A DNA stretch of 64,000 nt from Kaistia sp. 32K (lineage in GTDB: Bacteria; Pseudomonadota; Alphaproteobacteria; Rhizobiales; Kaistiaceae). The notes beneath the pieces are model-generated. The model was given only the letters and a program-made list of their open reading frames with translations. It made no database searches and was not told the origin of the DNA. The stretch covers positions 5,074,501-5,138,500 of the forward strand of contig NZ_AP024269.1 in assembly GCF_016629525.1 (NCBI RefSeq), in the 5' to 3' direction. Positions 1 through 8,550 of the stretch are shown in pieces. Each line of letters begins with the position of its first letter. The first letter of the stretch is position 1. Position numbers and translations under genes: made by a program.

Positions 1-514
1 CCATTTTCCGGAACCAGACCAGATATTCCATCCAGACGGTGCGCGGCCACTTGCCGAGCTGTTCCCACGCGTCCTCGCCAAAAACGGCGACGTAATAGGC
101 CTGCGACGTTAGCGACGGCAAGCCCATGTCGGGGCCGGTGACATGCTTCGGCGAACGATAGGTCAGCATCCGGGCATAGGTGATCCAGGGGCCTTCGCGC
201 CCCTGTTCGCTCCGGTCCAGCAGAACGATGTTGCTGACTTTTTCGCGCGACAGGCCAAACCCGATGGCGAGCCCGCCCTGACCGGCTCCCACGATGACGA
301 CGTCATAGACATGTTCCCCTTCCGGGCTCTTGCGAGCGGGAATCCACGACATGTTCGGATAATCGAGATACTTCAGGTCTTCCGCCACGCGCTGTTCGAG
401 AGCGCGGAGACGCTGAGCGGCATCGGGTAGGGGCCTTGCATCCAGTCCTGCCGTGGGATCCAGCAGAGACAATTCGGTGCGGCGCGGTGCAGCAGCCATC
501 GTCTGCGTCGTCAT
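1..514 (-). CDS. FAD/NAD(P)-binding oxidoreductase, N-terminal part (cut by window edge)
   Basis: Only the first 171 codons lie in the window; the gene runs off the left edge. The protein starts MTTQTMAAAPRR and carries a Rossmann dinucleotide-binding motif, GAGQGG, at residues 76-81, directly after a hydrophobic strand (DVVIVGAG). This is the usual FAD-binding fingerprint of flavoprotein monooxygenases and related NAD(P)-binding oxidoreductases. About 70 residues precede the motif, more than in a minimal flavoprotein. An ATG at 514 opens the frame; no strong ribosome site is visible. The gene points away from the GntR gene at 1089-1829. A TATGATGC half-site shared with other GntR-controlled promoters lies some 250 bases upstream, so it may belong to the same regulon (inference). 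Substrate unknown. Confidence 0.75.
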   Translation of the reverse strand, partial: MTTQTMAAAPRRTELSLLDPTAGLDARPLPDAAQRLRALEQRVAEDLKYLDYPNMSWIPARKSPEGEHVYDVVIVGAGQGGLAIGFGLSREKVSNIVLLDRSEQGREGPWITYARMLTYRSPKHVTGPDMGLPSLTSQAYYVAVFGEDAWEQLGKWPRTVWMEYLVWFRKM

Positions 515-1088
515 ACTATCGTTCCCTAATAATCATGCAGGCCGGTTGTTTTTGAAAATGAACACGGGAATCCCATTCGGCCCCTGTTCCATCCGCCGGC
601 CCTGTGTTGCCGTTGCCGAAGCTCAGTTCCCGTCATCCGGTCGTGGAGAAAGCCGCGAAATTCCTCTCGTGCAGAGGGCTCGCGGTCGTCCTTCGGCCTC
701 CGGGGGATTCCGGCGCCGGTTGCCCACGCCTGTTCCCCGCCTGGCCGCACGAACCACGTCCTGCGTCACGCATCATAGATATATGTTCAGATATCTCACG
801 GAGTGTATTTGTAGGCCATCGGAAACGGCCTGTCGAGGGGGCGGAATCGGGATCGTGTCGGCGCGGGAAGGGACGCAATGACGCGGCGCGCTCTTTCCGG
901 CCGATCTGGGAGAGCATCCTGCCTCGCGCCGCCCAGAGCGCGCGATCCTGTGAGGGCGCGAAGTGCAGGCTGTCCCGGCCATGGAACGGGCCGGCGGTTG
1001 CGCGGCGGCGCGCTGAGCCGCCTTGTTCGCCAGGCGAGGCGCCGGGAGCGTTCAGCCGGGCCCTTGAAGGGCACGCGCCCGCCGGCCC
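515..1088. other. 574-base intergenic region without a supported gene
   Basis: Open frames exist on both strands but overlap one another, are rich in Arg/Pro/Gly as expected of chance frames in GC-rich DNA, and show no domain. The only structure seen is the AT-rich inverted repeat near 770-799. Confidence 0.5.
770..799. promoter_or_regulatory. Putative GntR operator upstream of the flavoprotein gene
   Basis: An AT-rich patch in GC-rich surroundings. It contains GCATCATA (770-777), the reverse complement of the TATGATGC half-site found at four other promoters in this window. Overlapping it is an inverted repeat with arms AGATAT and ATATCT separated by 8 bases. FCD GntR proteins usually bind short AT-rich palindromes. 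Binding here is inferred. Confidence 0.4.
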
Positions 1089-1829
1089 CTAGAGCGCGAC
1101 GCTGCTCTGGATGCGAGAGGTGGTCAGCGCCTGGAACAGGCCCTGGCGGGTGATCTCATTGTGCCGGATCACGATCTGGCGAGCCGCCGCGGCATCGCGC
1201 CGTCGCAGCGTCTCGACGATCGCATGGTGGTCGTTCTTTGTCTCGTTGCTGACGTTGCGCAGGCGGGCGCCGAGATAGAAGAAGCGCTCGAGCCCGTCCA
1301 TCTGCAGCGCGAGGAGATGGTGCAGCCGTTCATTGCCCGAGGCGATCGCGATGGCGACGTGAAAATCACGGTTGGCCTGGATGAAGGATTTGAGCGTCGG
1401 CTGTTCCAGCTGGTCATAGGCGACATCGGCCAGGCGGCTCAGATTGGCGATCTCGGCGTCGGTGATCCGCGCGCAGGCGAGCTCCGCCGCGCCGGCTTCC
1501 AGAATGTTGCGCAGGTCGAACAGCTCGTTCATGTCGCCGAAGGTGACGGGAACAACCTGATAGCCGCGGCGCGGAAACGTCTTCACCAGCCCCTCTGACC
1601 GGAGCTTCGCCAGCGCCTCGCGCACCGGCGTCTTGCTGACCTCGAAGCGCTCGGCGAGCTCGGCCTCGGAAACCTCGCTCCCGGGTTCGAGCACGCAGGT
1701 CAGGATCTCGCTCCGCAGCATGGCGTAGACGCTGTCGGTCAGCGAGACGGACTTCTTCGCACGCCTCTCCGGGGTCTCGCCGGCGCCGGCCGCGGCGCCT
1801 GGAATATGTCCGATCATCCATGTCTCCAA
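1089..1829 (-). CDS. GntR-family transcriptional regulator, FadR/FCD subfamily
   Basis: A 246-residue repressor-type protein. The N-terminal winged helix (about residues 28-95) carries the canonical GntR recognition element VSKTPVREALAKLRSEGLV and the wing GRGYQV in the form RRGYQV. The C-terminal FCD domain shows the helix LFDLRNILEAGAAELA, a DFH motif and the later HH and RHNE histidines that bind a metal or ligand in this family. It is divergent from the ABC transporter/amidohydrolase operon beginning at 2278, and local control of that operon and of itself is the expected role. Two AT-rich inverted repeats lie in the shared upstream region. Ligand unknown; a degradation intermediate of the transported compound is the usual case. 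Confidence 0.9.
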   Translation of the reverse strand: METWMIGHIPGAAAGAGETPERRAKKSVSLTDSVYAMLRSEILTCVLEPGSEVSEAELAERFEVSKTPVREALAKLRSEGLVKTFPRRGYQVVPVTFGDMNELFDLRNILEAGAAELACARITDAEIANLSRLADVAYDQLEQPTLKSFIQANRDFHVAIAIASGNERLHHLLALQMDGLERFFYLGARLRNVSNETKNDHHAIVETLRRRDAAAARQIVIRHNEITRQGLFQALTTSRIQSSVAL

Positions 1830-1866
1830 AATGCGAGCATCCCGCCTCGTAGCAGCGTCTCGCTCT

Positions 1867-1889
1867 ATATATCAAGATATATATGATGC
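1867..1889. promoter_or_regulatory. Putative GntR operator (ATATATC-AA-GATATAT plus TATGATGC half-site)
   Basis: Positions 1867-1882 form an inverted repeat with 7-base arms ATATATC and GATATAT around AA. It runs into ATATATGATGC (1879-1889), an 11-mer that also occurs upstream of three transcription units at 31.0, 35.3 and 40.9 kb. It lies 38-60 bases before the GntR start, a position suited to autoregulation. Sequence seen; function inferred. Confidence 0.45.
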
Positions 1890-1992
1890 CTATTTGTTTA
1901 GCATATCCGCTGATATTTTAACAGCAATCAGGCCCGGATTTGCTGCATTATTCAGCAGCGCCCGCAAGATGTGCGCTGCCCGCGATCCGGCT

Positions 1993-2033
1993 TTGACAGA
2001 CCCCAAAGCGTGACATACTATTTGAAATATGTC
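1993..2033 (+). promoter_or_regulatory. Sigma70-like promoter overlapping an inverted repeat
   Basis: A perfect -35 box TTGACA (1993-1998) is followed after 17 bases by TACTAT (2016-2021), a 4/6 match to the -10 consensus. The -10 sits inside GACATA-N10-TATGTC (2012-2033), an inverted repeat placed where a repressor would block RNA polymerase. It points at the operon starting at 2278, giving a leader of about 250 bases. The repeat differs from the TATGATGC motif, so a second regulator or a degenerate site is possible. Confidence 0.45.
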
Positions 2034-2277
2034 TGGTATATTACAAGTATGCCGGAGCCAAAAAAAGGGGAGGCGGCGGGGCGCCTCAGGGCAAGTTCGC
2101 GTCCGGCCCGAATGCGGCCGGAAGCGGCCATCGGAGCCTTCGGGCCCGATGACGCCTTGAAGGCAAAACGGGACGGCGTAGCGGCGTTCCGGTCCCGCTT
2201 TTCAAGATTGCGAGACAATAAGCAGTCGAGAACAAAACAGCCTTCCAATAAAGCGACAACAGAGGTGAACAAATAAG

Positions 2278-3159
2278 ATGTCTGCCCCGCGTTTCATTGC
2301 TGCCCTTACCAGGCGTCTCGTGATGCCGGCGGCGCTCGCCGCGACATTCGGCGCCGCCGCCCATGCCGAGGACCTCAACGGATTGCTGCCGCCGGAGGTC
2401 CAGAGCGCCAAGGTCATCAATCTGGTGACCGACGCCCGCTGGCCCCCGTTCGTCTTCATGGGCAGCGACGGCAAGACTCCGGAAGGCTTCGAGATCGACA
2501 TTCTGAGGGCCATCGCCGACAAGCTCGGCGTCGAGATCAAGTCTACGTCGGTCGAGTTCGCCGGCTTGATCCCCGGCGTGCAGTCCGGCCGCTATGACGT
2601 CGCGATGCTGGCGATCGCCGAGACGCCGGAACGCCGCAAGACTCTCAGCTTCGTCGACTATTCCTATTCCACGATGGCGGCCTTCACGCTGTCAGGCAAC
2701 GCGACGACCAAGGGCGGGGCGGACGATCTTTGCGGCGCCACGGTCGGTGTTCAATCGGGCACGACCCACGTCGATTTTCTGAGCAAGTCCCTGACGGACC
2801 ATTGCAAGTCCATCGGCAAGGAAGCGCCGAAGAAGCTCGAATTCGCCACCGCGGACGCGGTCTATCTCTCGCTGTACTCCGAGCGCGCCGACTACATCAT
2901 CTCCAGCGCCGCCATCGCCGGCGACATCATTCCCAAAGCCCCGCGGCCGGTTCGGATCGTCACCGACGCGCTGTTCCCGAAAGAGCTGAACGGCATCGTC
3001 TACCTGAAGGACCGGACCAAGCTGGGCGAGGCGCTGCTCGCCGGGCTGAAGGCCGTCCATGCCGACGGGACCTACGACAAGATCATGAAGAAGTGGAACG
3101 TCGAGGCCCTGTCGCTGGATACGCCCGCCATCAACCTGGGTGAGACACAAGGCAACTAG
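2278..3159 (+). CDS. ABC transporter substrate-binding protein, amino-acid type (SBP_bac_3)
   Basis: A 293-residue periplasmic binding protein. It has a cleavable signal peptide (positively charged start, hydrophobic stretch, AHA-ED cleavage region near residue 30). The mature part begins with the family pattern VTDARWPPFVF...GFEIDILRAIADKLG, followed by LIPGVQSGRYDVAM and the ERRKTLSFVDY segment typical of family 3 binding proteins for polar amino acids and opines. A GAGGTGA ribosome site precedes the ATG. It is the first gene of an operon with a permease, an ATPase and two enzymes. Ligand unknown; the downstream amidohydrolase suggests a small amide or cyclic nitrogen compound rather than a standard amino acid (inference). 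Confidence 0.9.
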   Translation: MSAPRFIAALTRRLVMPAALAATFGAAAHAEDLNGLLPPEVQSAKVINLVTDARWPPFVFMGSDGKTPEGFEIDILRAIADKLGVEIKSTSVEFAGLIPGVQSGRYDVAMLAIAETPERRKTLSFVDYSYSTMAAFTLSGNATTKGGADDLCGATVGVQSGTTHVDFLSKSLTDHCKSIGKEAPKKLEFATADAVYLSLYSERADYIISSAAIAGDIIPKAPRPVRIVTDALFPKELNGIVYLKDRTKLGEALLAGLKAVHADGTYDKIMKKWNVEALSLDTPAINLGETQGN

Positions 3160-3192
3160 GGCCAGGCGGCTGCGCTCAGGAGATAGTCAGAG

Positions 3193-4098
3193 ATGAATGT
3201 GGGCGAACTGAATGCCCGGTATGCAGGCGACCTGAATATGGTTGAGTCTTCCCCCAAGGGGAACGCCGATGACGCGGTCATCTACGTTCCGGCCCGGCCC
3301 TATTGGCAATGGGCCTTCATCGTCGTCGCGATTGCCGTGCTGGGGATGGTCGCCTGGTCGATCATCGTCAATCCGGCGATGTCATGGGGTATTGTGGGTC
3401 AATACCTGCTGGATCCTATCGTTCTGCAGGGGTTCATCCTGACGGTCTGGCTGACGATCGTCACGACCATGCTGGGCCTGGTCCTCGGCGTCATCCTCGC
3501 GGTCATGCGGATGTCGTCCAGTCATTTCATCTCTGGTCTATCCGGGCTGTACATCTGGTTCTTCCGGGGAACGCCGCTGCTGGTGCAGCTGATCATGCTG
3601 TACAATCTGGGTTCCCTGTTTCCGACCCTGTCGCTCAGTATCCCGTTCGGCGAGACGCTGTTCAGCGTCAAGACGAACGCCGTCATCACGCCGTATGTCG
3701 CCGCGATCCTGGGGTTGGCGCTGCATGAGGCGGCGTATATGGCGGAGATCGTCCGCGGCGGGCTGCTTGCCCTCGACAAGGGCCAGCGCAACGCCGCGGA
3801 TGCTCTCGGCATGACGTCGTGGCAGAAGTTCTGGCACATCGTATTGCCGCAGTTGATCCCCTCGATCATTCCGCCGATCGGCAATCAGCTGATCGGAATG
3901 CTCAAGATGACGTCGCTCGTCAGCGTCATCGCGCTCGGGGATCTGCTTTATTCGGTGCAATTGATCTACTCGCGCAACTACCAGACCATCCCGCTGCTGA
4001 TGGTGGCGTGCTTCTGGTATCTGGTAGCGACCACGGCGCTGTCCGGTTTGCAGTGGCTGGTCGAGCGTCGCTTCGGTAGGGGCCTTGTGACACAATGA
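3193..4098 (+). CDS. ABC transporter permease, HisM/GlnP family
   Basis: A 301-residue inner-membrane permease. A cytoplasmic N-terminal tail of about 35 residues precedes a first membrane helix ([16 protein letters not shown]). Further helices follow, and the conserved EAA loop that contacts the ATPase is seen as [36 protein letters not shown]. The FRGTPLLVQ motif is diagnostic of polar-amino-acid permeases. AGGAG lies upstream of the ATG. Only one permease gene is present, so the channel is probably a homodimer. The stop codon overlaps the start of the ATPase gene in ATGA, implying coupled translation. Confidence 0.92.
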   Translation: MNVGELNARYAGDLNMVESSPKGNADDAVIYVPARPYWQWAFIVVAIAVLGMVAWSIIVNPAMSWGIVGQYLLDPIVLQGFILTVWLTIVTTMLGLVLGVILAVMRMSSSHFISGLSGLYIWFFRGTPLLVQLIMLYNLGSLFPTLSLSIPFGETLFSVKTNAVITPYVAAILGLALHEAAYMAEIVRGGLLALDKGQRNAADALGMTSWQKFWHIVLPQLIPSIIPPIGNQLIGMLKMTSLVSVIALGDLLYSVQLIYSRNYQTIPLLMVACFWYLVATTALSGLQWLVERRFGRGLVTQ

Positions 4099-4907
4099 AC
4101 GCAAATCCTTTGGCACAGGCCACGATCGGCGCCTCGCGCTCGCCCGTCCTGCGGGCGGAGAACGTCCACAAGCGCTACGATTCCATGGAGGTCCTGAAGG
4201 GCATCAACATCACCGTCGATCGCGGCGATGTGCTGTGCCTGATCGGCCCGTCCGGTTCCGGCAAGTCGACGTTCCTGCGCTGCATCAACCATCTCGAGAC
4301 GATCGACAGCGGCTTCATCCATGTCGACGGCGAGCTGGTCGGATATCGCAGGGTCGGCAACCGCGTCTATTCGCTCGGTCACCGGGCGCTGGCGCGGCAG
4401 CGTTCCCGCATGGGCATGGTGTTCCAGAACTTCAATCTGTTCGGCCACATGACGGTGCTGGAAAACGTCGTCAAGGCGCCGATGCTGGTGAACGGCCGGA
4501 GCCGCGCCGAGGCGACCGAGACGGCGCTCGACCTGTTGAAGCGCGTGGGGCTCGCGAACAAGGTCGACGCCTATCCGCGCTTCCTGTCCGGCGGCCAGCA
4601 GCAGCGGGTCGCCATCGCGCGGGCGCTGGCCATGAACCCGTCGCTGATGCTGTTCGACGAACCGACGAGCGCGCTCGATCCCGAGCTGGTCGGCGAGGTG
4701 CTGGCCGTCATGCGGGACCTCGCGGCCGAAGGCATGACCATGATCGTCGTGACGCATGAGCTGCGCTTTGCCCAGGAGGTCGGGACGAACGTCGCCTTCA
4801 TGGACAAGGGCGTCGTGGTTGAATCCGGGTCGCCGGAGGCCGTGCTCGTCCACCCGAAGGAAGAGCGCACGCGGGCCTTCGTGGCGCGAACCCGCCATCA
4901 CAACTGA
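4095..4907 (+). CDS. ABC transporter ATP-binding protein, polar amino acid type
   Basis: A 270-residue ATPase that energises the permease at 3193-4098. Walker A is GPSGSGKST, the Q-loop region is [18 protein letters not shown], the signature is [16 protein letters not shown], Walker B is [14 protein letters not shown], and the switch histidine is in VVTHEL. This is the GlnQ/HisP pattern at the usual length (about 250). An insert around residues 75-90 ([18 protein letters not shown]) is like that of the opine/histidine subgroup. Its start overlaps the permease stop by 4 bases. The next gene follows after a 212-base gap with no obvious terminator. Confidence 0.93.
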   Translation: MNANPLAQATIGASRSPVLRAENVHKRYDSMEVLKGINITVDRGDVLCLIGPSGSGKSTFLRCINHLETIDSGFIHVDGELVGYRRVGNRVYSLGHRALARQRSRMGMVFQNFNLFGHMTVLENVVKAPMLVNGRSRAEATETALDLLKRVGLANKVDAYPRFLSGGQQQRVAIARALAMNPSLMLFDEPTSALDPELVGEVLAVMRDLAAEGMTMIVVTHELRFAQEVGTNVAFMDKGVVVESGSPEAVLVHPKEERTRAFVARTRHHN

Positions 4908-5119
4908 ACGGTCGCGCGACCCATCTCGGCCACGGGCCCGATCCGCTCGGAAACGGCGCCCGGGGCCGCCCGCCCTTGAGGGGCCTCGCGCCTTGTCGCG
5001 ATCCCGCTGAACGGACGGTCGAACCTGGCGCCTTGCCTCCGGGATCGATCCCGCGCCGGCCGCCGTCGCGGCCGCGACACCCGCCTTGAATCTCCAACGA
5101 ACAGCGAAGAACCGAGACG

Positions 5120-6496
5120 ATGGAACTCCTCATCAAGGGCCGTATCGTTACGCCGGACCAGGTCATCGACAATGGCTGGGTCGCGATCGATGGCGGCAAG
5201 ATCGCCGCGATTGGTTCCGGCGAGGCCCCCGCCGCAGAGACGGTCGATGATCGCGGACGGTCGCTGATCCTGCCCGGCGCGGTGGACGGCCAGACCCATG
5301 CGACAAGCTACAAGGGGCTTGCCGGCATCGCCGATACGACGCGCTCCGCGATCGCTGGTGGCGTGACCACGCTGGTCGACATGCCCTATGACAACCCCGA
5401 GCCGCTGGATCGGCCCGAACGCCTCGACGCCAAGGTCGCGGCCATCGCCGAGCACGCCCATGCCGACATGGCGCTCTACGGCACCGTGACCCGCGAGACA
5501 AACACGGCGAACGTCGCCGCCCTGATCGAAGGGGGCGTCGCTGCCTTCAAGATCTCCTCCTTCGAGAGCAATCCGGTCCGTTTCCCGCGCATCGGCGAGG
5601 ACCTCACCCTCGACCTGCTGGAAGTGCTCGCCGCGACGGACATTCCGCTGGGGCTGCACAACGAAGATCAGGAAATCGTGCTTGCCCGGATCGCGAAGGC
5701 CAAGGCCGAGGGGCGCAACGGCATCGTCGCGCATGCGGAGGCGAGGCCCGAAGCGGCCGAACTCGCCGCGACCGGCCAGTTCGCCGCGCTGGGCCTCGCC
5801 AGCGGCGCGCATGTCCACCCGGTACATCTGAGCACGGAGGCCGGGCTGCGGCTGCTCCGGGCCGTCGCCGAACTGGGAGCGCGGGCGACCGGCGAGCTCT
5901 GCGTCCATTATCTGTGGCTCGACGCGGCGCGCGACGGCGCGCGGCTCGGCGCGCGCATGAAGGTGAACCCGCCGATCCGCAGCCTCGCGATCGAGGGTCT
6001 GTGGCAATCGATCGAGGACGGGCTGGTCGCGTTCGTCTCGTCGGATCACTCCAGCTGGCCGATCGACAACAAGCTGGTCGCGTCGATCTTCGACGCCGGC
6101 GCCGGTGTGCCCGGCCTTGAGACCCTGGTTCCGGCCTTCTTCACGGCGGCGGAAAGGCGGGGGCTCGATGCCGTGCGATTGACGGCCGACTACCTCGCCG
6201 ATCGCCCGGCGCGCTTCTTCGGCATCGCCGATCGGAAGGGGGCGATCGAAATCGGCCGGGATGCCGATCTCATCGCGCTGGAGCAGGGGGCCTTCACCTG
6301 GGACGAGGCGGAAGCGCATGACGGGCTCAACTGGAGCCCCTTCCATGGCGAAACCTTCACCGTCCGCGTCGCCGCCAGCTGGTTGCGCGGCGCGCCCGCC
6401 TGGGATGGCACGAACATCCTCAACAGCGCCGGTTCGGGGCGGTTCGTGCCGCGCGGCGCTACGGGCTGGTACGCGACCGAACGGGACAAGGGATGA
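5120..6496 (+). CDS. Cyclic amidohydrolase (dihydroorotase/allantoinase/hydantoinase-like) with an altered metal site
   Basis: A 458-residue enzyme of the amidohydrolase superfamily. Members hydrolyse cyclic amides such as hydantoins, dihydropyrimidines and allantoin with one or two metals held in a TIM barrel. Visible ligands are H60, the carboxylation-type lysine K144 (AAFKISSF), H180 (LHNED), H236 (HPVHLST) and D309 (SSDHSSW). The opening motif, normally D-x-H-x-H, reads D56-G-Q58-T-H60, so the first histidine is a glutamine. Length and the N-terminal beta-sandwich start (LLIKGRIVTPD) fit the family. It lies downstream of an amino-acid-type ABC transporter and before an SDR, suggesting ring opening of an imported compound. 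Substrate unknown; the changed ligand may mean a mononuclear site. Confidence 0.85.
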   Translation: MELLIKGRIVTPDQVIDNGWVAIDGGKIAAIGSGEAPAAETVDDRGRSLILPGAVDGQTHATSYKGLAGIADTTRSAIAGGVTTLVDMPYDNPEPLDRPERLDAKVAAIAEHAHADMALYGTVTRETNTANVAALIEGGVAAFKISSFESNPVRFPRIGEDLTLDLLEVLAATDIPLGLHNEDQEIVLARIAKAKAEGRNGIVAHAEARPEAAELAATGQFAALGLASGAHVHPVHLSTEAGLRLLRAVAELGARATGELCVHYLWLDAARDGARLGARMKVNPPIRSLAIEGLWQSIEDGLVAFVSSDHSSWPIDNKLVASIFDAGAGVPGLETLVPAFFTAAERRGLDAVRLTADYLADRPARFFGIADRKGAIEIGRDADLIALEQGAFTWDEAEAHDGLNWSPFHGETFTVRVAASWLRGAPAWDGTNILNSAGSGRFVPRGATGWYATERDKG

Positions 6497-6545
6497 GCCG
6501 CCACGCGGCGCAGGCTCGCGACGGATTTCAATAGAGGAGCGGAAT

Positions 6546-7331
6546 GTGGATCTTTACCTGAATGACAAGACGGCTCTCGTCTTCGGCGCCGGCGGAGGCC
6601 TGGGCGGCGCGATCGCGCGGTCGCTCGCCACGGAGGGCGCGTCCGTCGTCGTCGCGGATATCGACGCGCAAGCGGCGGCGGTCACGGCCGACGCGATCAC
6701 CCAGGCGGGTGGACGCGCGCTGGCGCTCGCCTGGGATATCGGCGACCTCTCGGTCACCGAAGCGAGATTGCAGGACGTGAAATCGGCCTTCGGTCCCGTC
6801 GATGTCCTGGTCAACAACACCGGCGGCCCGCCGCCGACCCCGGCGGCCGGGCAGGCTCCCGAACAATGGTCGAAATATTTCGACATGATGGTCCGCTCGG
6901 TCATCGCCGTGACGGACGCTGTGCTGCCTTCGATGCGCGAGCGGAAATGGGGACGCATCATCACGTCGACCTCGTCCGGCATCGTGGCGCCCATTCCCAA
7001 TCTCGGCATCTCGAACAGCCTGCGACTGGCGCTGGTCGGATGGTCGAAGACGCTCGCGCGCGAGGTCGGCCGCGACGGCATCACCGCCAACATCGTGCTT
7101 CCGGGCCGGATTGCGACGGGCCGGATCGTCTTCCTGGACGAGCAGAAGGCGAAGCGCGAGAACCGGCCCGTCGAGGAAGTCACCGCGGAAAGCACGGCGT
7201 CGATCCCGGTCGGGCGCTATGGCGAGCCGCGGGAATATGGCGACACGGTCGCCTTCCTGGCGAGCCCCCGCGCCTCCTACATCACGGGTTCCGTCATCCG
7301 CATCGATGGCGGCTTCCTGAGCAACGTCTAG
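6546..7331 (+). CDS. SDR-family oxidoreductase lacking the Tyr-Lys pair
   Basis: The chosen start is GTG at 6546, which follows AGAGGAG at 6533-6539 and begins just before the Rossmann strand; this gives 261 residues, normal for classical SDRs. Seen: the cofactor motif GAGGGLGG, the NNTGGPP form of the NNAG motif, and a C-terminal YITGSVIRIDGGF. The active site normally reads YxxxK; here the aligned stretch is SNSLRLALVGW, placing Ser at the Tyr position and Arg at the Lys position. A subgroup of 3-oxoacyl-ACP-reductase-like SDRs is known to diverge this way. It is the last gene of the transporter/amidohydrolase operon. Substrate and even catalytic activity are uncertain. Confidence 0.85.
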   Translation: MDLYLNDKTALVFGAGGGLGGAIARSLATEGASVVVADIDAQAAAVTADAITQAGGRALALAWDIGDLSVTEARLQDVKSAFGPVDVLVNNTGGPPPTPAAGQAPEQWSKYFDMMVRSVIAVTDAVLPSMRERKWGRIITSTSSGIVAPIPNLGISNSLRLALVGWSKTLAREVGRDGITANIVLPGRIATGRIVFLDEQKAKRENRPVEEVTAESTASIPVGRYGEPREYGDTVAFLASPRASYITGSVIRIDGGFLSNV

Positions 7332-7351
7332 CCGACCCGCGAGGAGCCGGG

Positions 7352-7502
7352 CTTGAACCCTCCCCTTGAGGGAGGGGCAAGGCCGCCATCTGGCGGTCTT
7401 GGGGAGGGGTTTCTTCGTCGGTCTTGCCGCAGGCTCCGCGAATTACCCCCTCCCGAAAACGCGAAGGGCGTTTTCGACCTCCCCTCAAGGGGGAGGTTCA
7501 AG
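7352..7502. repeat. Intergenic palindromic repeat pair (REP/BIME-like)
   Basis: Two inverted copies: CTTGAACCCTCCCCTTGAGG (from 7352) and, 100 bases on, its near reverse complement ending GGGGGAGGTTCAAG (7475-7502). Between them lies CCGCCATCTGGCGG, a small palindrome, and CTCCCGAAAACGCGAAGGGCG. Such units are common between genes in Hyphomicrobiales. It sits between convergent genes, so it may also act as a transcription stop. Confidence 0.65.
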
Positions 7503-7542
7503 AAAGAAGGCAGGCTTTCATCCAGCATCACAGGTCAGACAC

Positions 7543-8439
7543 TCACGGGGCGTGCAGCTTGCGGAACTCGGCCTCGACGAAATCCGCGAAGGCGCGGGCG
7601 GACGGCTTGGTCGCTCGCCCCGCCGGCAGCACGAGGCTGATATCGACCGAGCTCATCTCCCAATCGGGCAGGATACGCACCAGCCGGCCGGTTTCCAGTT
7701 CCTGCAGGACGCTGAGATCGCCGGTCGACAGAATGCCGAGCTCGGCCACGGCGGCGGCGACCGCCGCGTCCAGCGTGTTCAGGATGAACCGTCCCTTGAG
7801 CCGGACCGAGGCGGTCTTCCCGTCCCTTCGAAACGTCCATCCCTCCATCACGCGCGCGGCCGGGCTCAGGATGATCGCGTGGTCCGACAGGTCCGCCGGG
7901 ACCCTCGGCGTGCCGGCCTTGGCCAGGTAGCCCGGCGCCGTGACGACGACGCGATGCACGGTTCCGATCCTGCGGGCGACGGCCATGGAGTCGTCGAGGG
8001 GCCCGGCTCGCAGGGCGACATCCACGGCTTCGCTCACCAGATCCTGCCGGTCGTCATTGAGGATGAACTCGATGCGCAGGTTCGGGTGCAGATCGGTGAA
8101 TCGCGCCAGGCGCGGCAGGATGCCCCGCGTCGCGGCGGCCGAGGAGGCGGCGACGCGCAGCATGCCGCGCAACTCGCCGGTTCCGCGAACGGCGTGATCG
8201 GCCTCTTCGAGCGCCGTCAGGATCGGTTCGATGCGCTGGAGGTAATCGGCGCCCGCCTCGGTGAGCGTGACGGCCCGCGTCGTCCTGAGGAACAGGCTGA
8301 CGCCGATCTGCTGCTCCAGGGCGGCGATGATCCGCGACGCCGTCGGCTGCGAAACGCCCATTTCGCGGGCCGCGACAGAGAAGCTCGCGCTCCTCGCGAC
8401 ATGCGCGAAGAGCTGCAGCGAAAAGAACCTGTCATTCAT
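7543..8439 (-). CDS. LysR-family transcriptional regulator
   Basis: A 298-residue protein starting MNDRFFSLQLFAHVARSASF. The helix-turn-helix (about residues 5-62) is typical: SFSVAAREMGVSQPTASRIIAALEQQIGVSLFLRTTRAVTLTEAG. The effector-binding domain follows (LRVAASSAAATRGILPRLARF...). The ATG at 8439 is chosen because the HTH begins a few residues later. It is divergent from the dienelactone-hydrolase-like gene at 8551, with a 111-base shared upstream region, the usual arrangement of a LysR activator and its target. Ligand unknown. Confidence 0.92.
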   Translation of the reverse strand: MNDRFFSLQLFAHVARSASFSVAAREMGVSQPTASRIIAALEQQIGVSLFLRTTRAVTLTEAGADYLQRIEPILTALEEADHAVRGTGELRGMLRVAASSAAATRGILPRLARFTDLHPNLRIEFILNDDRQDLVSEAVDVALRAGPLDDSMAVARRIGTVHRVVVTAPGYLAKAGTPRVPADLSDHAIILSPAARVMEGWTFRRDGKTASVRLKGRFILNTLDAAVAAAVAELGILSTGDLSVLQELETGRLVRILPDWEMSSVDISLVLPAGRATKPSARAFADFVEAEFRKLHAP

Positions 8440-8550
8440 TTGAAAATCGAATTTAACAAATGCATTCCCGCAGTCTACCGCAGGATATCGAATAAACCAA
8501 TCTAGGCTCCAGGCGGTTGAACCCCGCATTGGATCCGGATTGGAGACGCG

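Larger units (their letters stand above)
1830..2277. other. Divergent control region between GntR and the ABC operon
   Basis: This 448-base non-coding stretch holds the operator at 1867-1889 and the promoter-like block at 1993-2033. Bases 2050-2277 would be a long leader of the ABC operon; no riboswitch fold or leader peptide was recognised there. Confidence 0.5.

Noticed and set aside
4898..6346. 482-residue open frame on the minus strand
   Set aside because: It is the antisense shadow of the amidohydrolase gene; the sequence is Arg/Asp/Gly-rich with no motif, and the plus strand has a complete enzyme.
6261..6545. Upstream in-frame extension of the SDR gene
   Set aside because: It overlaps the amidohydrolase gene in another frame; GTG 6546 with AGAGGAG gives a normal SDR.
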